Part shown: piece after piece, positions 1 to 10,027 of the stretch | Layout of the letters: each line of letters opens with the position of its first letter | Numbering within the stretch: the stretch's first letter is position 1 | From: Avena insularis | Lineage: Eukaryota > Streptophyta > Magnoliopsida > Poales > Poaceae | NCBI GenBank assembly: GCA_023614405.1 | Contig: CM042694.1 | Location: 479,357,392 to 479,421,391 of the forward strand | Direction of reading: 5' to 3' | Length of the DNA: 64,000 nt | Program-made: the position numbers and the translations under genes | Notes under the pieces: model-generated | Databases searched by the model: none | What the model was told of the DNA's origin: nothing | What the model saw: only the letters and a program-made list of their open reading frames with translations

Positions 1-900
1 ATCTTAGGTTGACGACGGAGAATCTTGTCAATCTCATTTCTTTCTTCCATCAAGATTTCACTTTTGTGGTCTTCCATAAATTGCTGCAAAGCATTGTTAG
101 GAGCAAGAGAAATAGAAGCAAGTTGTTCAACTCTAAAATCCTCATTATGGGTTTCATTTTCACAAGGTTCTTTAGTAAATTTCGAAAAATTAAACTCATA
201 AGATTCCCCATAAAATTTAGTCAAGATTTTCTCCCTTTTGCAATCTATAATAGCTCCACGTGTACTCAATAAAGGTCTACCAAAAATGATGGGATAGGTT
301 TTACTAGCAGCTGAACCATGTACTAGAAAATCAGCAGGATATTTAATCTTACCACAAAGAACTTCTACGTCCCGTACAATACCAATTGGAGAGATGGTCT
401 CTCTATTAGCAAGGTGAATAACTACATCAATCTCTTCTAGTTCGCAGGGACTGATTTCATGCATAATTTCTTTGTAAATCTCATAAGGAATAGCACTTGA
501 ACTTGCACCAATATCACATAAACCATAATAGCAATGATCACCAATTCTAACAGAAAGCACAGGGACACTAGCCTTTTTAGTTCTATTAGGATGTGAGATA
601 ATATTAGAAGCATCGTCACAGAAGACTATGTGTCCATCTTCTACACTTTTAGTGACAAGGTCTTTCACAATTGCTACAACAGGTTCAATGTTTATTTGTT
701 CATCAGGTTTTACAGTTCTATTTGCACTTTTATTGATTACACTGGTTATCATAGGATGCTCCTTTACCTTATCCGGGAAGGGTATTTTCTCGATATAAGG
801 TTCAGGTAGAATGTGATCAATAGTGTAAAATTCAGAACTCCTAACAGGAACACAATCAACAATATCTTTATATGGTGCATGATACTTGTTCCATCCCTTT
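1..900 (-). pseudogene. Gypsy gag-pol protease region, continues off the window
   Basis: The minus-strand frame with codons beginning at 599, 596 and so on stays open from about 900 to base 1. It encodes a retroviral-type aspartic protease domain. The active-site motif reads D-I-G-A-S-S, with the catalytic Asp codon at 515-513, preceded by a Tyr-Tyr-Gly-Leu-Cys stretch. A downstream hydrophobic-Gly-Arg-Pro block (I-I-F-G-R-P) is the usual second protease motif. The enzyme would cut the Gag-Pol polyprotein inside the particle. The frame differs from that of gag, so a one-base change near 897-903 in a T-run (A-run on the coding strand) broke the reading frame. Asp-Ile-Gly is a mild variant of the usual Asp-Thr/Leu-Gly. 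Confidence 0.82.
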
Positions 901-1693
901 TTCGGATTTCAATATAAGAAGCAAAAGCCTTAAAAAAATTTGTAATAACTTGAGAATCAAGACCATAAGCATTACTAATATTTTGAAAGTCATCAGTTCC
1001 CATAAAAGATTCAATGCATTCATAATCATAATTTATACCTGACTTTCTTCCTTTGTCATTCTCCCATGCTTTAGCATTGTCTTGAATACGGTCTAGAAGA
1101 TCCCATTTAGCTTCTTCTTCCATGCGTGTAAATGATCCAGCATAAGAGGCATCCAATAAATCCTTATCACGAAGAGAAAGTCTTGCATAAAAGTTATTAA
1201 TAATAATATTGTTGGCGCGCTCATGAATGGGACATTTGAGCATTAGTAACTTCAATCTCCCCCAAGCTTGGGTTGTACTCTCTCCATCAAGAGGCCAAAA
1301 GTTATATATTTGATTCCGATCTTTATGAATCTCACTAGGAGGATAAAACTTTGAATAAAAGAGAGGTACTATTTCCTCCCATTCAAGAGCTTGACCATTC
1401 TTCAGCAGCTTATACCAATCCTCAGCTCTTCCTTTTAGTGATAACGAGAATAACTTCTTCTTGACTTGATCTATTGTAATACGTGCACACTTGAACAACC
1501 CGCAAAATTCGTGTATAAAGAGCAAATGATCACCAGGATGGACAGTTCCATCTCCAACATAATAGTTATCCATAACACGATCAAAAATTCTTGTAGGTAT
1601 TTTAAAGGTACCATTCTCAGCAGGTGGCGGTTCATGTACTACCTTAGTAGTGGTAGTAGCATTACGAAATAAGAAACTCAGTGAATTGTCCAT
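764..1693 (-). pseudogene. Gypsy retrotransposon gag (capsid) region
   Basis: The minus-strand ORF has its first plausible ATG at 1693 (M-D-N-S-L-S); the frame is open a little upstream, to 1729. It contains a retrotransposon gag domain: a stretch ending L-K-G-R-A-E-D-W-Y, followed by W-E-E-I-V-P-L-F-Y-S-K-F-Y-P, the pattern that marks plant Gypsy gag. The last ~40 codons before the stop at 764 are out of frame: the family's real continuation lies in the neighbouring frame, which leads into the protease. This copy therefore makes a Gag with a nonsense C-terminus. The protein would form the virus-like particle in the cytoplasm. Confidence 0.85.
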
Positions 1694-1777
1694 ATTGAAA
1701 ATAAAGCAACTAACAGAAGTAAACAACACTCATAGTAGAAGTTTCCTTTACCAGTTCCACTCTCCAATAGCGCTTCA

Positions 1778-1796
1778 CTCCCCGGTAGCCGCGCCA
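1778..1796 (-). other. Primer-binding site (tRNA-Asp type), degenerate
   Basis: The minus strand reads TGGCGCGGCTACCGGGGAG. It matches the Athila-type primer site seen intact at 15048-15066 except at two positions. It sits 11 bases inside the LTR edge, as in the complete element at 10028-16499. Confidence 0.8.
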
Positions 1797-1807
1797 GAAA
1801 ATAGTCT

Positions 1808-2436
1808 TGATGACCCACAAGTATAGGGGGTGTATCACAGTATTTTTGATAAGTAAGAGTGTCGAACCCAACGAGGAGCAGAAGGTGTTGGCAAATGGCT
1901 TGGAGCAGGAATTCTCTGTAAATACTTAGCAAACAGATTTTTAGGGGTTTTTGATAATGCAAGTAAATTAAGTACGAGTAAATAAAAGACAATAAGACTA
2001 AATGCAGCAAGTGGCCCAATCCTTTTTTAGCGAAGGACAAGCCGGTTGTATTACTTAAGATGACCAAACGTTCTCGAGGACACATGGGAATATCATCAAG
2101 TGCTTTTGAATCATATAGTTGATTAATCTTCTTTAGTTTGCTAAGTGTTGTGTGGGTGAACCTGTGCTAATGTATCGACCTTCCTAGGACTAATACATAC
2201 TTGTGATTATACCCCTTTCAAGCATCCGCAAGTACAAGAAAGTAATTAAGGTAGAAACCTAACCACAACTTTAAACTCTAAGACCCTGACATCCCTTGGG
2301 CAAAGGTTTCCTAACGGGGGTTCAGGTTTCTGTCACTCTAGCAACCCCTACGATTAGTAGCCAAATACACAATGCATTCCCCTAGGCCCATATAGGTGAA
2401 GTGTCATGTAGTCGATGTTCACATGACACCACTACT
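1808..2436 (-). repeat. Partial 5' LTR of the Athila-like element
   Basis: On the plus strand it starts TGATGACCCACAAGTATA, the inner LTR edge next to the primer site. It continues through sequence of the well-known Pooideae LTR style (a 'GTGTCGAACCCAACGAGGAG' block at about 1858) to about 2436. There it changes, within a few bases, into a repeat also seen at 39200-40550. The outer U3 part of the LTR is missing. Confidence 0.78.
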
Positions 2437-2883
2437 AGTAGTTTTATACTTCTACCGAGTATTTTGATTGGAGTTCTGCAATTGCTAATATATTTTGTAA
2501 TAATTCCCATGTACTAGGAATTTTTCAGATCGAGTGCAGAATATGGCATGTATTGCTGAATCTTTCAAAAGCTACTGAATCTCTCAAATGTGTTGATGTT
2601 GCTATTATTAAAGTATTTTGTAAAATTAATACTCTTGTACTGCTACTTGTTTTGATCAATGGCAGTAGACTGTTTTGCTTTTCTTTTGAAACATGGCCTT
2701 CTCAATCTAGATGAGGCATGACCTTCTTGGGTTTGCATATATGTTGGTCACACATGCATTGATGTAAGAACGAGGTATGCACACAAATGCAGACTTAATC
2801 GTCAGTCTTGCTTGCTCCAATGATGGAGTGTGTTCGGAGAAAAAGGGCAAACTCATCCCTTGCCTGTTAAAAAACAAAAAACA
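2437..2883. repeat. Fragment of unclassified repeat family, also at 39200-40680
   Basis: Non-coding. It carries one and a half copies of a ~350-bp unit (GAGTTC...TTTTGTA, 'GCTTTTCTTTTGAAAC', 'GGTCACACATGCATTGATG') found three times at 39240-40640 in the same orientation. The left edge replaces the Athila LTR and the right edge is the start of the inverted arm at 2884. Confidence 0.7.
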
Positions 2884-3731
2884 GGCCCAATGTTGAGACT
2901 CCCACCGGCAACATTTCCTACTACGCCAAGATGCACCCATATACCAAATTAATGTGGGAATAGTACATTAACTATGATGTCGATATGGCCATGACCTTTT
3001 TTGGTCATCAGGGTTGAAACCTAATAATATTCATACATGGTGGGAAAATATGGTGTGGCTGGTTTCCAGAAGTTGTCAAATCCCATGGTTATCAGTTTCC
3101 TGGTAGGATGTACACGTGACGTGATAGGATGCCATGTGTAAATATTTGTTTTTCTGTTTTTCTTTATTACATGCAATTGTTTCAAAACGTGTTCAAAATT
3201 ATCAAGATATAAATTCTTAGCAGGAAGTTGAATTTGTCAAAACTCTCGATTGTTTTAGATATATTAACTATCTGATGCGTACCACCAAAAGCTTTTTTAG
3301 AACTTTGATAGAAATCTACCACTTTCTAGAGCTCCTAGTTCAAATATGACATGATTTTGTTAATAGAGACATAAAGTCATTTGAGTGGTCCGAGTTAGCT
3401 CAGAAGCTTTGAAAAATCATAAAACTTGGGAATCATACATAAAACATTGTCCACTATATCTGGAAACTTGGCTTGTGGCATTCAAAACCATGTCCTCTGT
3501 AATTTCTGTGCATAGTATATTCATGGTGCTAGAGGCCAACAATAATGGGATCTTCTATATGATATACATGACATAATCAAATGTACTGAAAGAGATCCAA
3601 TGGTCAACAATGTCGGGTTTTCCCAATCTATATCCCACTACGGATGTTCAAAGTTATTCGTACACTATATAGTGGTATGGAAATTGTGAAGCAACATAGT
3701 CATTTTTTGTTTTGAAAAGAAGTGCCAAGCA
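2884..3731 (+). repeat. Left arm of a large inverted repeat
   Basis: The segment from GCCCAATGTTGAGACTCCCA to GTTTTGAAAAGAAGTGCCAAGC reappears reverse-complemented at 8766-9622 along its whole length, with scattered mismatches and small indels. No coding potential is seen. The arms bracket ~5 kb. This could be a long-TIR (Mutator-type or foldback) element or two inverted copies of one repeat; no target duplication is visible at the outer ends. Confidence 0.78.
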
Positions 3732-4199
3732 CTATATAGTGGTATGGAAATTGTGTCACGTGCCTTTTACTAGTATGGATATGGATGATTAGTTGATGTG
3801 ACTCTCGGCTTTGATTTCCTGGACAGATAGGTTAAGGTCTACTACCTTTTTCTATTACTAGATGGATGCTAGCCAAATTCAAAATATGAATCGAGCGGCA
3901 AAATCACCCACCGACCTTGAAGCATTTCCCGCCCCACCGATTCAAAACCTTTGAGCCAAAATCTCCCATCGGATAGTACCATTTTTCTATTATTATTAGC
4001 TAGACGTGGGCCAAATTCAAATCTCAATCGAGCGGCAATATCACACACCGACCTTGAATCATTTCGCGCCCCTCTGTTTCAAAAACTTTTGTCTTTAAAT
4101 TTCCTGTTCTACTCATTGTTTAGACAATATATGGGCACGCTAAAGTCAGTACCTCGGGGGCACGATCATAATTATATTGCTATTCACCTATACTATGGT
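3732..4199. repeat. Non-coding spacer with a short tandem pair
   Basis: The segment repeats the 25-bp end of the left arm (3729-3754 copies 3665-3692). It then holds two ~130-bp units, about 3862-3985 and 3999-4110, each with CAAATTCAAA, 'ATCGAGCGGCAA' and 'CACCGACCTTGAA' blocks. No gene is seen. Confidence 0.55.
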
Positions 4200-4730
4200 C
4201 CCGATTCGCACAGTTTTTCCCCATGGCCCTCCCAAAAATCCCAAGCTCCTCTGTCGCCTCCATTGCCACCGCGCGCACCGGCTTGATCTCTGGTCTCGTG
4301 TGCTACTGCAGAGCCGCTTCACCAACGCTCACCCACCGGATCTAGTTCATCGGGTCTCTCTACCACTTAACCGGAGCTGCGGTGTCGTTCACCATGCCGA
4401 TGGCGTCATCGACCACCCAAGCTCTGCTTCTTCGCTGCCGATGGCGTCATCGACTGCCCAAACTCTGCTTCCTCTCCACCGAAAGCTACCCAACCGTACC
4501 GGATCCGCTTCACCGGTGTCCACCTGACGTGATCTAGTTCAAGGAGTTCCATGTCCACCGCTCTAGACCAGCTACATGGCCGTTGCCGTTCACTGCACCG
4601 GATCTGCCTTAGCGACGGTCCAAGATCTGCTTCCCCAACGCCAATAGCCACCGGAACCACAACACCCTTGGTGACCTAGACGTCACTCGCACGGTACCGA
4701 TGATGCTTAGACACCTCTCCGACCAAGGTT
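4200..4730 (+). other. GC-rich exon-like block inside a CACTA-like element
   Basis: Base composition rises sharply compared with the AT-rich flanks, and the block ends in a possible splice donor (CCAAG|GTTAAC near 4727). An ATG at about 4223 opens a short frame that stops after ~40 codons; no family is recognised. GC-rich leader exons of this kind are common in the 5' part of plant CACTA elements or in host fragments they carry. The same layout recurs in the complete CACTA element at 22337. Whether this is transposon or captured host sequence cannot be decided here. Confidence 0.35.
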
Positions 4731-6389
4731 AACCTAATCTCCTACCCATTTTTTTGTTAGCAGTATAGCAGGTTCAAGCCTGTCGTAGCGAACTGCTTTT
4801 TTGTAATCGTGCTAGTACATACAAGTCACTGGGCACGTCTGTTCTTCGTGCTAGTACATGCAAGGTCATTAGACATGTTAGTTTGCGTTCGCTACTCTAC
4901 AAATTTCAAGTCATGCACATGTCTGTTATTTTGTCATGCACATGTTCTTAGCTACTCCATACAACAGTAATTGTCTGCTACCGTGTAATTCTTGTAAAAT
5001 CTGTAGTCAGTGGAAAATATTAGTGTGGATTCCCTGCTCTACAGTTGCTGAATCTATCTGGTTCGTCCTGAGATCAGTTCCTGCTATTATTTCCTCCTTG
5101 GCATCATTCTCCTATCCTATAGTAGCCGTTTAAACTCTTCGTACTAATTCGATTATAATTTTGTTTTTGCCATAATGCCATCTAGCTCTTCAAAATCTGC
5201 ATCACTAACTATTTCCTTTTTCTTGCATAGAGCTCAAAATGGAACAATGAACATGTTGGTTTGCATAGCCTATTCTACAGGTTCACAAGGGGTTCCATTA
5301 CTTATGTATCTTGCGCTGGTTCGTCCTGAGCAACGGCATAATTGTCCTCTACTATGTAGTTCACTCGTGGTTTGCATTCCTTCTCTAGAATTTCTCTTAT
5401 GATGCCACTATAATTTCTATCTGGTTGATTTTTATCTATGACAGTAACTACTTGCCATTGTGTAGCTCACCGCAAATTCTGAGTCACCCAACGACTCTAT
5501 GCATTCCAGGAGATGTCACAGCTTCCATATATATTTGCTGAAATTCTAAGAAACACTTTGTTTGATTGCTCATTTCATTCTAGGCACACTTGTCTAATGC
5601 TTGTTTGTCCTGTTCTACAGGTTCACGAGCGACGTCATTATATCTTGCATCTGGTTCTAGGTCTGGTTTGTCCTAAGTCATGACATAACTATCCTCTACA
5701 ATATATAGTTCATCCATGGTTTGCATTCCTGCTCTACAGGTTCTTGTATGATGCGGTTATAATTTCTATCTGGTTCATTCTTCGCTATTACAGTAACTAC
5801 ATGCCATTTTGTGGCTCAGCGCAAATTTCGAGTAACCCAACGTCTCTTGCATTTTAGGATATAGAACTGCTTCCATATATATTTGTTCAAAATGACTTGG
5901 CTAGTTTATGTCTGCTGAAATTCTAAGCCACACACACACATTTTTTGATTACTCGTTTCAGAGTAGTCACACATGTTTAATGCATGCTTGCTTGTCATGT
6001 TTGTTTGACATGTTGGTCAATAATTGAACCATTGACCAGTTGGTCAATACTTGATTACTCCAGTTCATAGCTCCTGTCATATCAGTCAAATGAGTAGTTT
6101 ATCTTGTTTGATGTATTAACTTGTTATTACTTTGTTTCAGACTGCAATTACTGCTAGCCCCACAAAAAAGGGGTTGCAAGATCATGTCTCCTCCAATGTA
6201 GTTGTCACACTCAATACAAGATGCAGGTGATCGATTGAGAAAGCAAATTAAGGACTCTGCTATCAACTTGATTGTCAACTCAAATGCCGATTTTTCTTTC
6301 CCCTGAGTTGATAATATGTAATAACTTTAAGAAGTTTGCAGCTGATGTAATATCTAGATAACTTGCGTAGATCATGTAGGCGGCATTTA
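4731..6389. repeat. AT-rich intron-like DNA with a ~350-bp tandem duplication
   Basis: Two copies of one segment lie side by side at 5263-5600 and 5608-5960. Shared blocks are CTACAGGTTCAC, 'TATAATTTCTATCTGGTT', 'ACAGTAACTAC', 'TTCCATATATATTTG' and 'CTGAAATTCTAAG'. The second copy carries small insertions. No coding frame is supported. Confidence 0.6.
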
Positions 6390-7463
6390 GTTGACACTGT
6401 CCGGACATTGCGGTAGTCGTTACGGTAACTACGCCAAGCATGTCTATTAGGGAACAGTACCATGCTGTATTTGGCCGAGAATGAACGGTAAAAAAATGCT
6501 GGATTATTATACACGTTTTATGATATTGTCATGGGCTTCAGAACTTACGAAACTGCAAAAGGCCGTAAACGTAATGGGACAATGCGCATGTGGTAATAGG
6601 CCTAACGGGCCGTAATAGAAACATGCCGTTACTGAAGCAGGCCATAACAGTAGCAGGCCAGAACAGAAACAACCCATTACGGTAACAGGTCAGAAACTAC
6701 ACAAATCACAAAACAGTAACATGCCAAAACAGTAGCGGGCCACAACAGTAAATGGCCAAAACAGTGACAAGCCTGAACAGTACGGGCCGAGAAATTCCCG
6801 AATGAGGGTATTAACAGGCAGACAAATTTACCAGGCTAGAACAATAAAGGGCCTTTTGTGGGCCTAAACAGCTAGAAGGCTAGAAAAGTAAAAGGCCAGA
6901 ACAGTAACGAACCATCTCAAAGAAGGGCCGTCAGTAGGCGATCGATGATGGGCTGCGATAACAGTGATGGGCTGACCGCAAGCCTGATTTTATAGGAGCG
7001 ACTTGGCGCAGGCTGCTAATGGGCCGCATAGTGTTGGACCAACATGGGCCTTATGTAGGCCAAAACAGAATCAGGCCTGAAAGTTCGCGGGCCGCTGCTG
7101 GCTGCATTTTTAGGCCCATTTCAAATAGTACAGGACAAAACAGTAATGGGCCATCTTCTTATTGGGCTCCCCTTATCGGCCAGCCCAGATAGTATTTAGC
7201 AGGCCTTGGCTAGGCATGGCTTCTACCACCTGGCAGTTTGCATGACGTCAGCAGTCAGCGCGGCTGGCGAAAAGATCTACGACGGAACAAGGTTTCGTGG
7301 CTGAAGGGTGCGATCCTCCATGGTCGAAAAAAAACTGTGGTTAATTCATTTGTGACGGGGATTTTAACACGAAGGCCATCCGTCGCGGAAGACTCTTTGG
7401 CCACGAAAAACGGGCCTTCAACCACGAAAATAGTCCATTGTAAAAGCCAACTTTTCTTGTAGT
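6390..7463 (-). mobile_element. CACTA element: subterminal repeats and 3' terminus
   Basis: On the minus strand the terminus is CACTACAAGAAAAGTTGGC, ending at 7463. Inside it lie dozens of degenerate copies of short motifs such as GGCCAAAACAGTAA and 'GGGCCG' on both strands (about 6560-7200), the dense subterminal repeats bound by CACTA (En/Spm) transposases. No matching left terminus was found upstream, so the element is incomplete; its body may include 3732-6389. It lies between the two inverted arms. Confidence 0.7.
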
Positions 7464-7640
7464 GTTCTTTGACCAAGATTTACTCTAAATATATAAAGAA
7501 TTGGTACAAAATTAGCATTATTGGAAAGTATTACTCTACCTCCAACAGTACTAATTTTACACAAAGTAATCAAGTGTATTAGTTACTCTATTTATTCGGT
7601 CAAAATTTACACAATGTAATCAAGTATGTATCTTCTCGGC
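7464..7640. repeat. Possible Stowaway-type MITE remnant
   Basis: AT-rich sequence opening TTCTTTGACCAAGATTTACTC and ending in a partly inverted copy (TTCGGTCAAAATTTACAC). This recalls the interior of Stowaway-class MITEs in Triticeae, but the termini and TA target duplication are not clear. Confidence 0.3.
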
Positions 7641-8200
7641 ACCCGCACGCACACCTTCCAGTTACTCTCTCCCTCGTTCACACTATGGCGCTCAGCACAC
7701 GTGCCATGGTTACCATTGAGAGCGGGATCCCGCGAAAGTCCCGCTTCTAGTTCATTTTGAAGTTTCTATAAAAGTACTTCAAAATGAACTAGAAGCGGAA
7801 CTTTCGTGGGATGCCGCTTTCAACTATAGCCATGGTACAACAGCTCTGTGTTTGTCTATCGTGTGTTCGTCAGCTACGTTGTGTTGGTGTGCATAGGAAG
7901 GAACCACTTTGGGCCTTGGGTTGGGGCAGCAGCAAAACGTAGTCGCGAATCAAACTTTCCAGGTTTTGATTTTTTCACTTGCTTCATCCCAAACATCGGC
8001 ATGGAAGGTTATTATAGAGATCGACAATCGCAATACTAGAGAAGGGATATTGTACTTGATATGTATACATATATACACGTCCCATCGCATTCGATGCACT
8101 TCATCAGCAAGATCTAGCAAAAGTGAGCACCACGCTGATTTCCTCTTTGTTAAGCAAGTTGTTGTTGTTCTAGTACGAACGGTATGCCTCAACTAGTGGG
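7641..8200 (-). repeat. Dispersed repeat 'R', inverted copy, split by a MITE
   Basis: The reverse complement matches the segments at about 16770-16980, 19890-20290 and 28370-28660: shared blocks are GTACCATGGCACA, 'GCGCAGCGCCACGCTGTGG' and 'AGTGAGCACCACGCTGATTTCC'. No protein is encoded. The copy is interrupted by the 118-bp hairpin insertion at 7711-7828. Confidence 0.65.
7711..7828. mobile_element. 118-bp hairpin MITE with 8-bp target duplication
   Basis: The insertion is almost entirely an inverted repeat: a 48-bp left arm (from TTGAGAGCGGG) and a right arm differ at four positions, separated by a loop of ~10 bases near 7764-7773. GCCATGGT flanks both sides (7703-7710 and 7829-7836). Uninterrupted versions of the target (CCATGGTAC on the minus strand) survive in sister repeats near 16800 and 28385, so the insertion is shown directly. 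An 8-bp duplication is the hAT size; class assignment is inference. A transcript would fold into a long hairpin. Confidence 0.82.
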
Positions 8201-8765
8201 TGGAGAAGGAGAGTCAATCTCGACTACTTTTCCATGCTTATTTTTAGGCCCCTTTATACTAAAACATGGGTTGGGTGTAATTTTCTCTCTTTTTTGAGGT
8301 CCATGATGTAACATGTACAGTTCCACTAACCATGTTAAGTTATTAACCGAAGCATCTCGCTCCTTCTAGGCCAAACCTAGTTGAAAAAGGTGCCATCGCC
8401 CCACATTTCAGACAAAGTAGACCATGTGTTCTTATAACTTCCTAGTTTTAGAATTGTTGAAACTTCCTAGCTAGGTAACTTCCCCCACTTAGAGGACTTT
8501 ATGCTGATTTAACGAAATTATGTTAGATATGAACTACAAGTAAGCGTGATAGGTTGCTCTTGAATTTTACAGATGCCATTTGTTGGTACTAATGTTGTCA
8601 ATATATGGAGAACCATCGTGAGATTTGAAAAATGCAACTAACTTCATGCTAAGAATATGCATGCCTACAAATTTGATAATGTCTTGAAGACATTGAAATA
8701 AAACAAATAATAAACCAAATACTTTCATGTGGCATCCTCTTATGCGTATTGCTCGCCATAAAAAC
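8201..8765. repeat. Non-coding repeat-derived spacer
   Basis: The part around 8480-8560 (GACTTTATGCTGATTTAACG, 'AAGTAAGCGTGATAG') is the reverse complement of sequence at 21040-21110, and 8730-8800 matches 29583-29650. It belongs to the same unclassified family; no gene is seen. Confidence 0.5.
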
Positions 8766-9622
8766 TCAGAAATAAGTGCTTGACACTTCTTTTCAAAAGA
8801 AAAATGGTTATGTTGCTTCACAATTTCCATACCACTATATAGTGTATGAATAACTTCGAAAAATGGCAATTGGATATAGATTGGAAAAACCCGACATTGT
8901 TAACCATTGGATCTCTTTCAGTACATTTGATTATGTCATGTCTAGCATATAGAAGATTCCATTATTGTTGGCCTCTAGCACTATGAATATACACTATGCA
9001 CAGAAAGTATAGAGAACATGGTTTTGAATGCCACAAGCCAAGTTTCCAGATATAGTGGACAATGTTTTATGTACGATTCCCAAGTTTTATGAATTTTCCA
9101 AACTTCCGAGATAACTTAGCCCACTCAAATGACTTTACGTCTCTTTTAACAAAATCAAGTCATATTTGAACAAGAAGCTCTAGAAAGTGGTAGATTACTA
9201 TCGAAGTTCTACAAAAAGCTTTTGGAGGTACCCACCAGGCAGTTAATATATCAGAAACAATCGAGAGTTTTCACCAATTCAACTTCCTACTAAGAATTTG
9301 TATCTTGATAATTTTGAAGCCGTTTTGAAACAATCACATGTAATAAAGAAAAACATAAAAACAAATATTTACGCATCCTATCACGTCACGTGTACAACCT
9401 GCCAGGAAACTGATAACCATGTGATTTGAGAACTTCTGAAAACCAGCCCCGCGATATTTTCCCACCATGTATGAATATTATTTGGTTTCAACCCTGATGA
9501 CCAAAAAAGTCATGGACATATCAACATCATAGTTAATGTACTATTCCCACATTAATTTGGTATATGGGTGCATCTTGGCATAGTAGGCAATGTTGCCTGT
9601 GGGAGTCTCAACATTGGGCATG
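8766..9622 (-). repeat. Right arm of the large inverted repeat
   Basis: Reverse complement of 2884-3731. Matching landmarks are the GACGTGATAGGATG/CATCCTATCACGTC pair (3118 and 9375), the 'TATAGTGGTATGGAAATTGTG' block (about 8820-8840 reversed), and the outer end CTCAACATTGGGC at 9622. Non-coding. Confidence 0.78.
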
Positions 9623-10027
9623 TTTGATTCATGGGATAGGAAAAACAAAGGAATAGGGGAAACCATAGTATTATTAGAATATCATGTCCAGCTGAATCCT
9701 ACAAGATTTGGAGCCTATAGGAATTTTTCTTAAAGAAGTGTTCGATTCACAGGAAAGTAAAGGAATTGTAACATGAGGTTGAGGTGGATTGTTTTTAAAA
9801 TTTTATGGAAGACATGTGCATGGCATCCTTTTGCATGTGTCACATGCCATGCAAAATGATAAACTTGAGATTTGACAACTTTTCAAAAACTAGGTTCACA
9901 AAATTGTCCTGCAATGCGTATGAATAGGTTTCGAGTCGGATAACGAAGTTCAATGCCATATCCCGTGATCCACATCATAGTTTATGGTAATTTACCCATA
10001 TTATGTAGATTGGTGCATATTGGCATG
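9623..10027. other. Intergenic repeat DNA left of the Athila-like insertion
   Basis: No gene is seen. Two partial direct copies of a TGTTTGATTCATGGGATAGG / 'TGTTCGATTCACAGGAAAG' motif (9626 and 9749) suggest a degraded MITE. The last ~60 bases resemble 27655-27715, a paralogue of the empty insertion site of the element that follows. Confidence 0.45.

Larger units (their letters stand above)
1..2436 (-). mobile_element. Athila-like Gypsy retrotransposon, 5' part, truncated at both ends
   Basis: Read on the minus strand, the order is partial 5' LTR (2436 to 1808), primer-binding site (1796-1778), gag (from 1693), then aspartic protease running off the window edge at base 1. Gag followed by protease with a tRNA-Asp type primer site is typical of plant Athila-type Ty3/Gypsy elements. 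RT and integrase would lie to the left of the window. The LTR stops abruptly near 2436, where an unrelated repeat begins, so the U3 end has been lost. A frameshift separates gag from protease, so this copy is inactive. Superfamily is secure; family name is not assigned. Confidence 0.88.

Noticed and set aside
7238..7476. Two ~74-codon ORFs at the CACTA right end
   Set aside because: They mirror each other across a partly palindromic subterminal region; no coding evidence.
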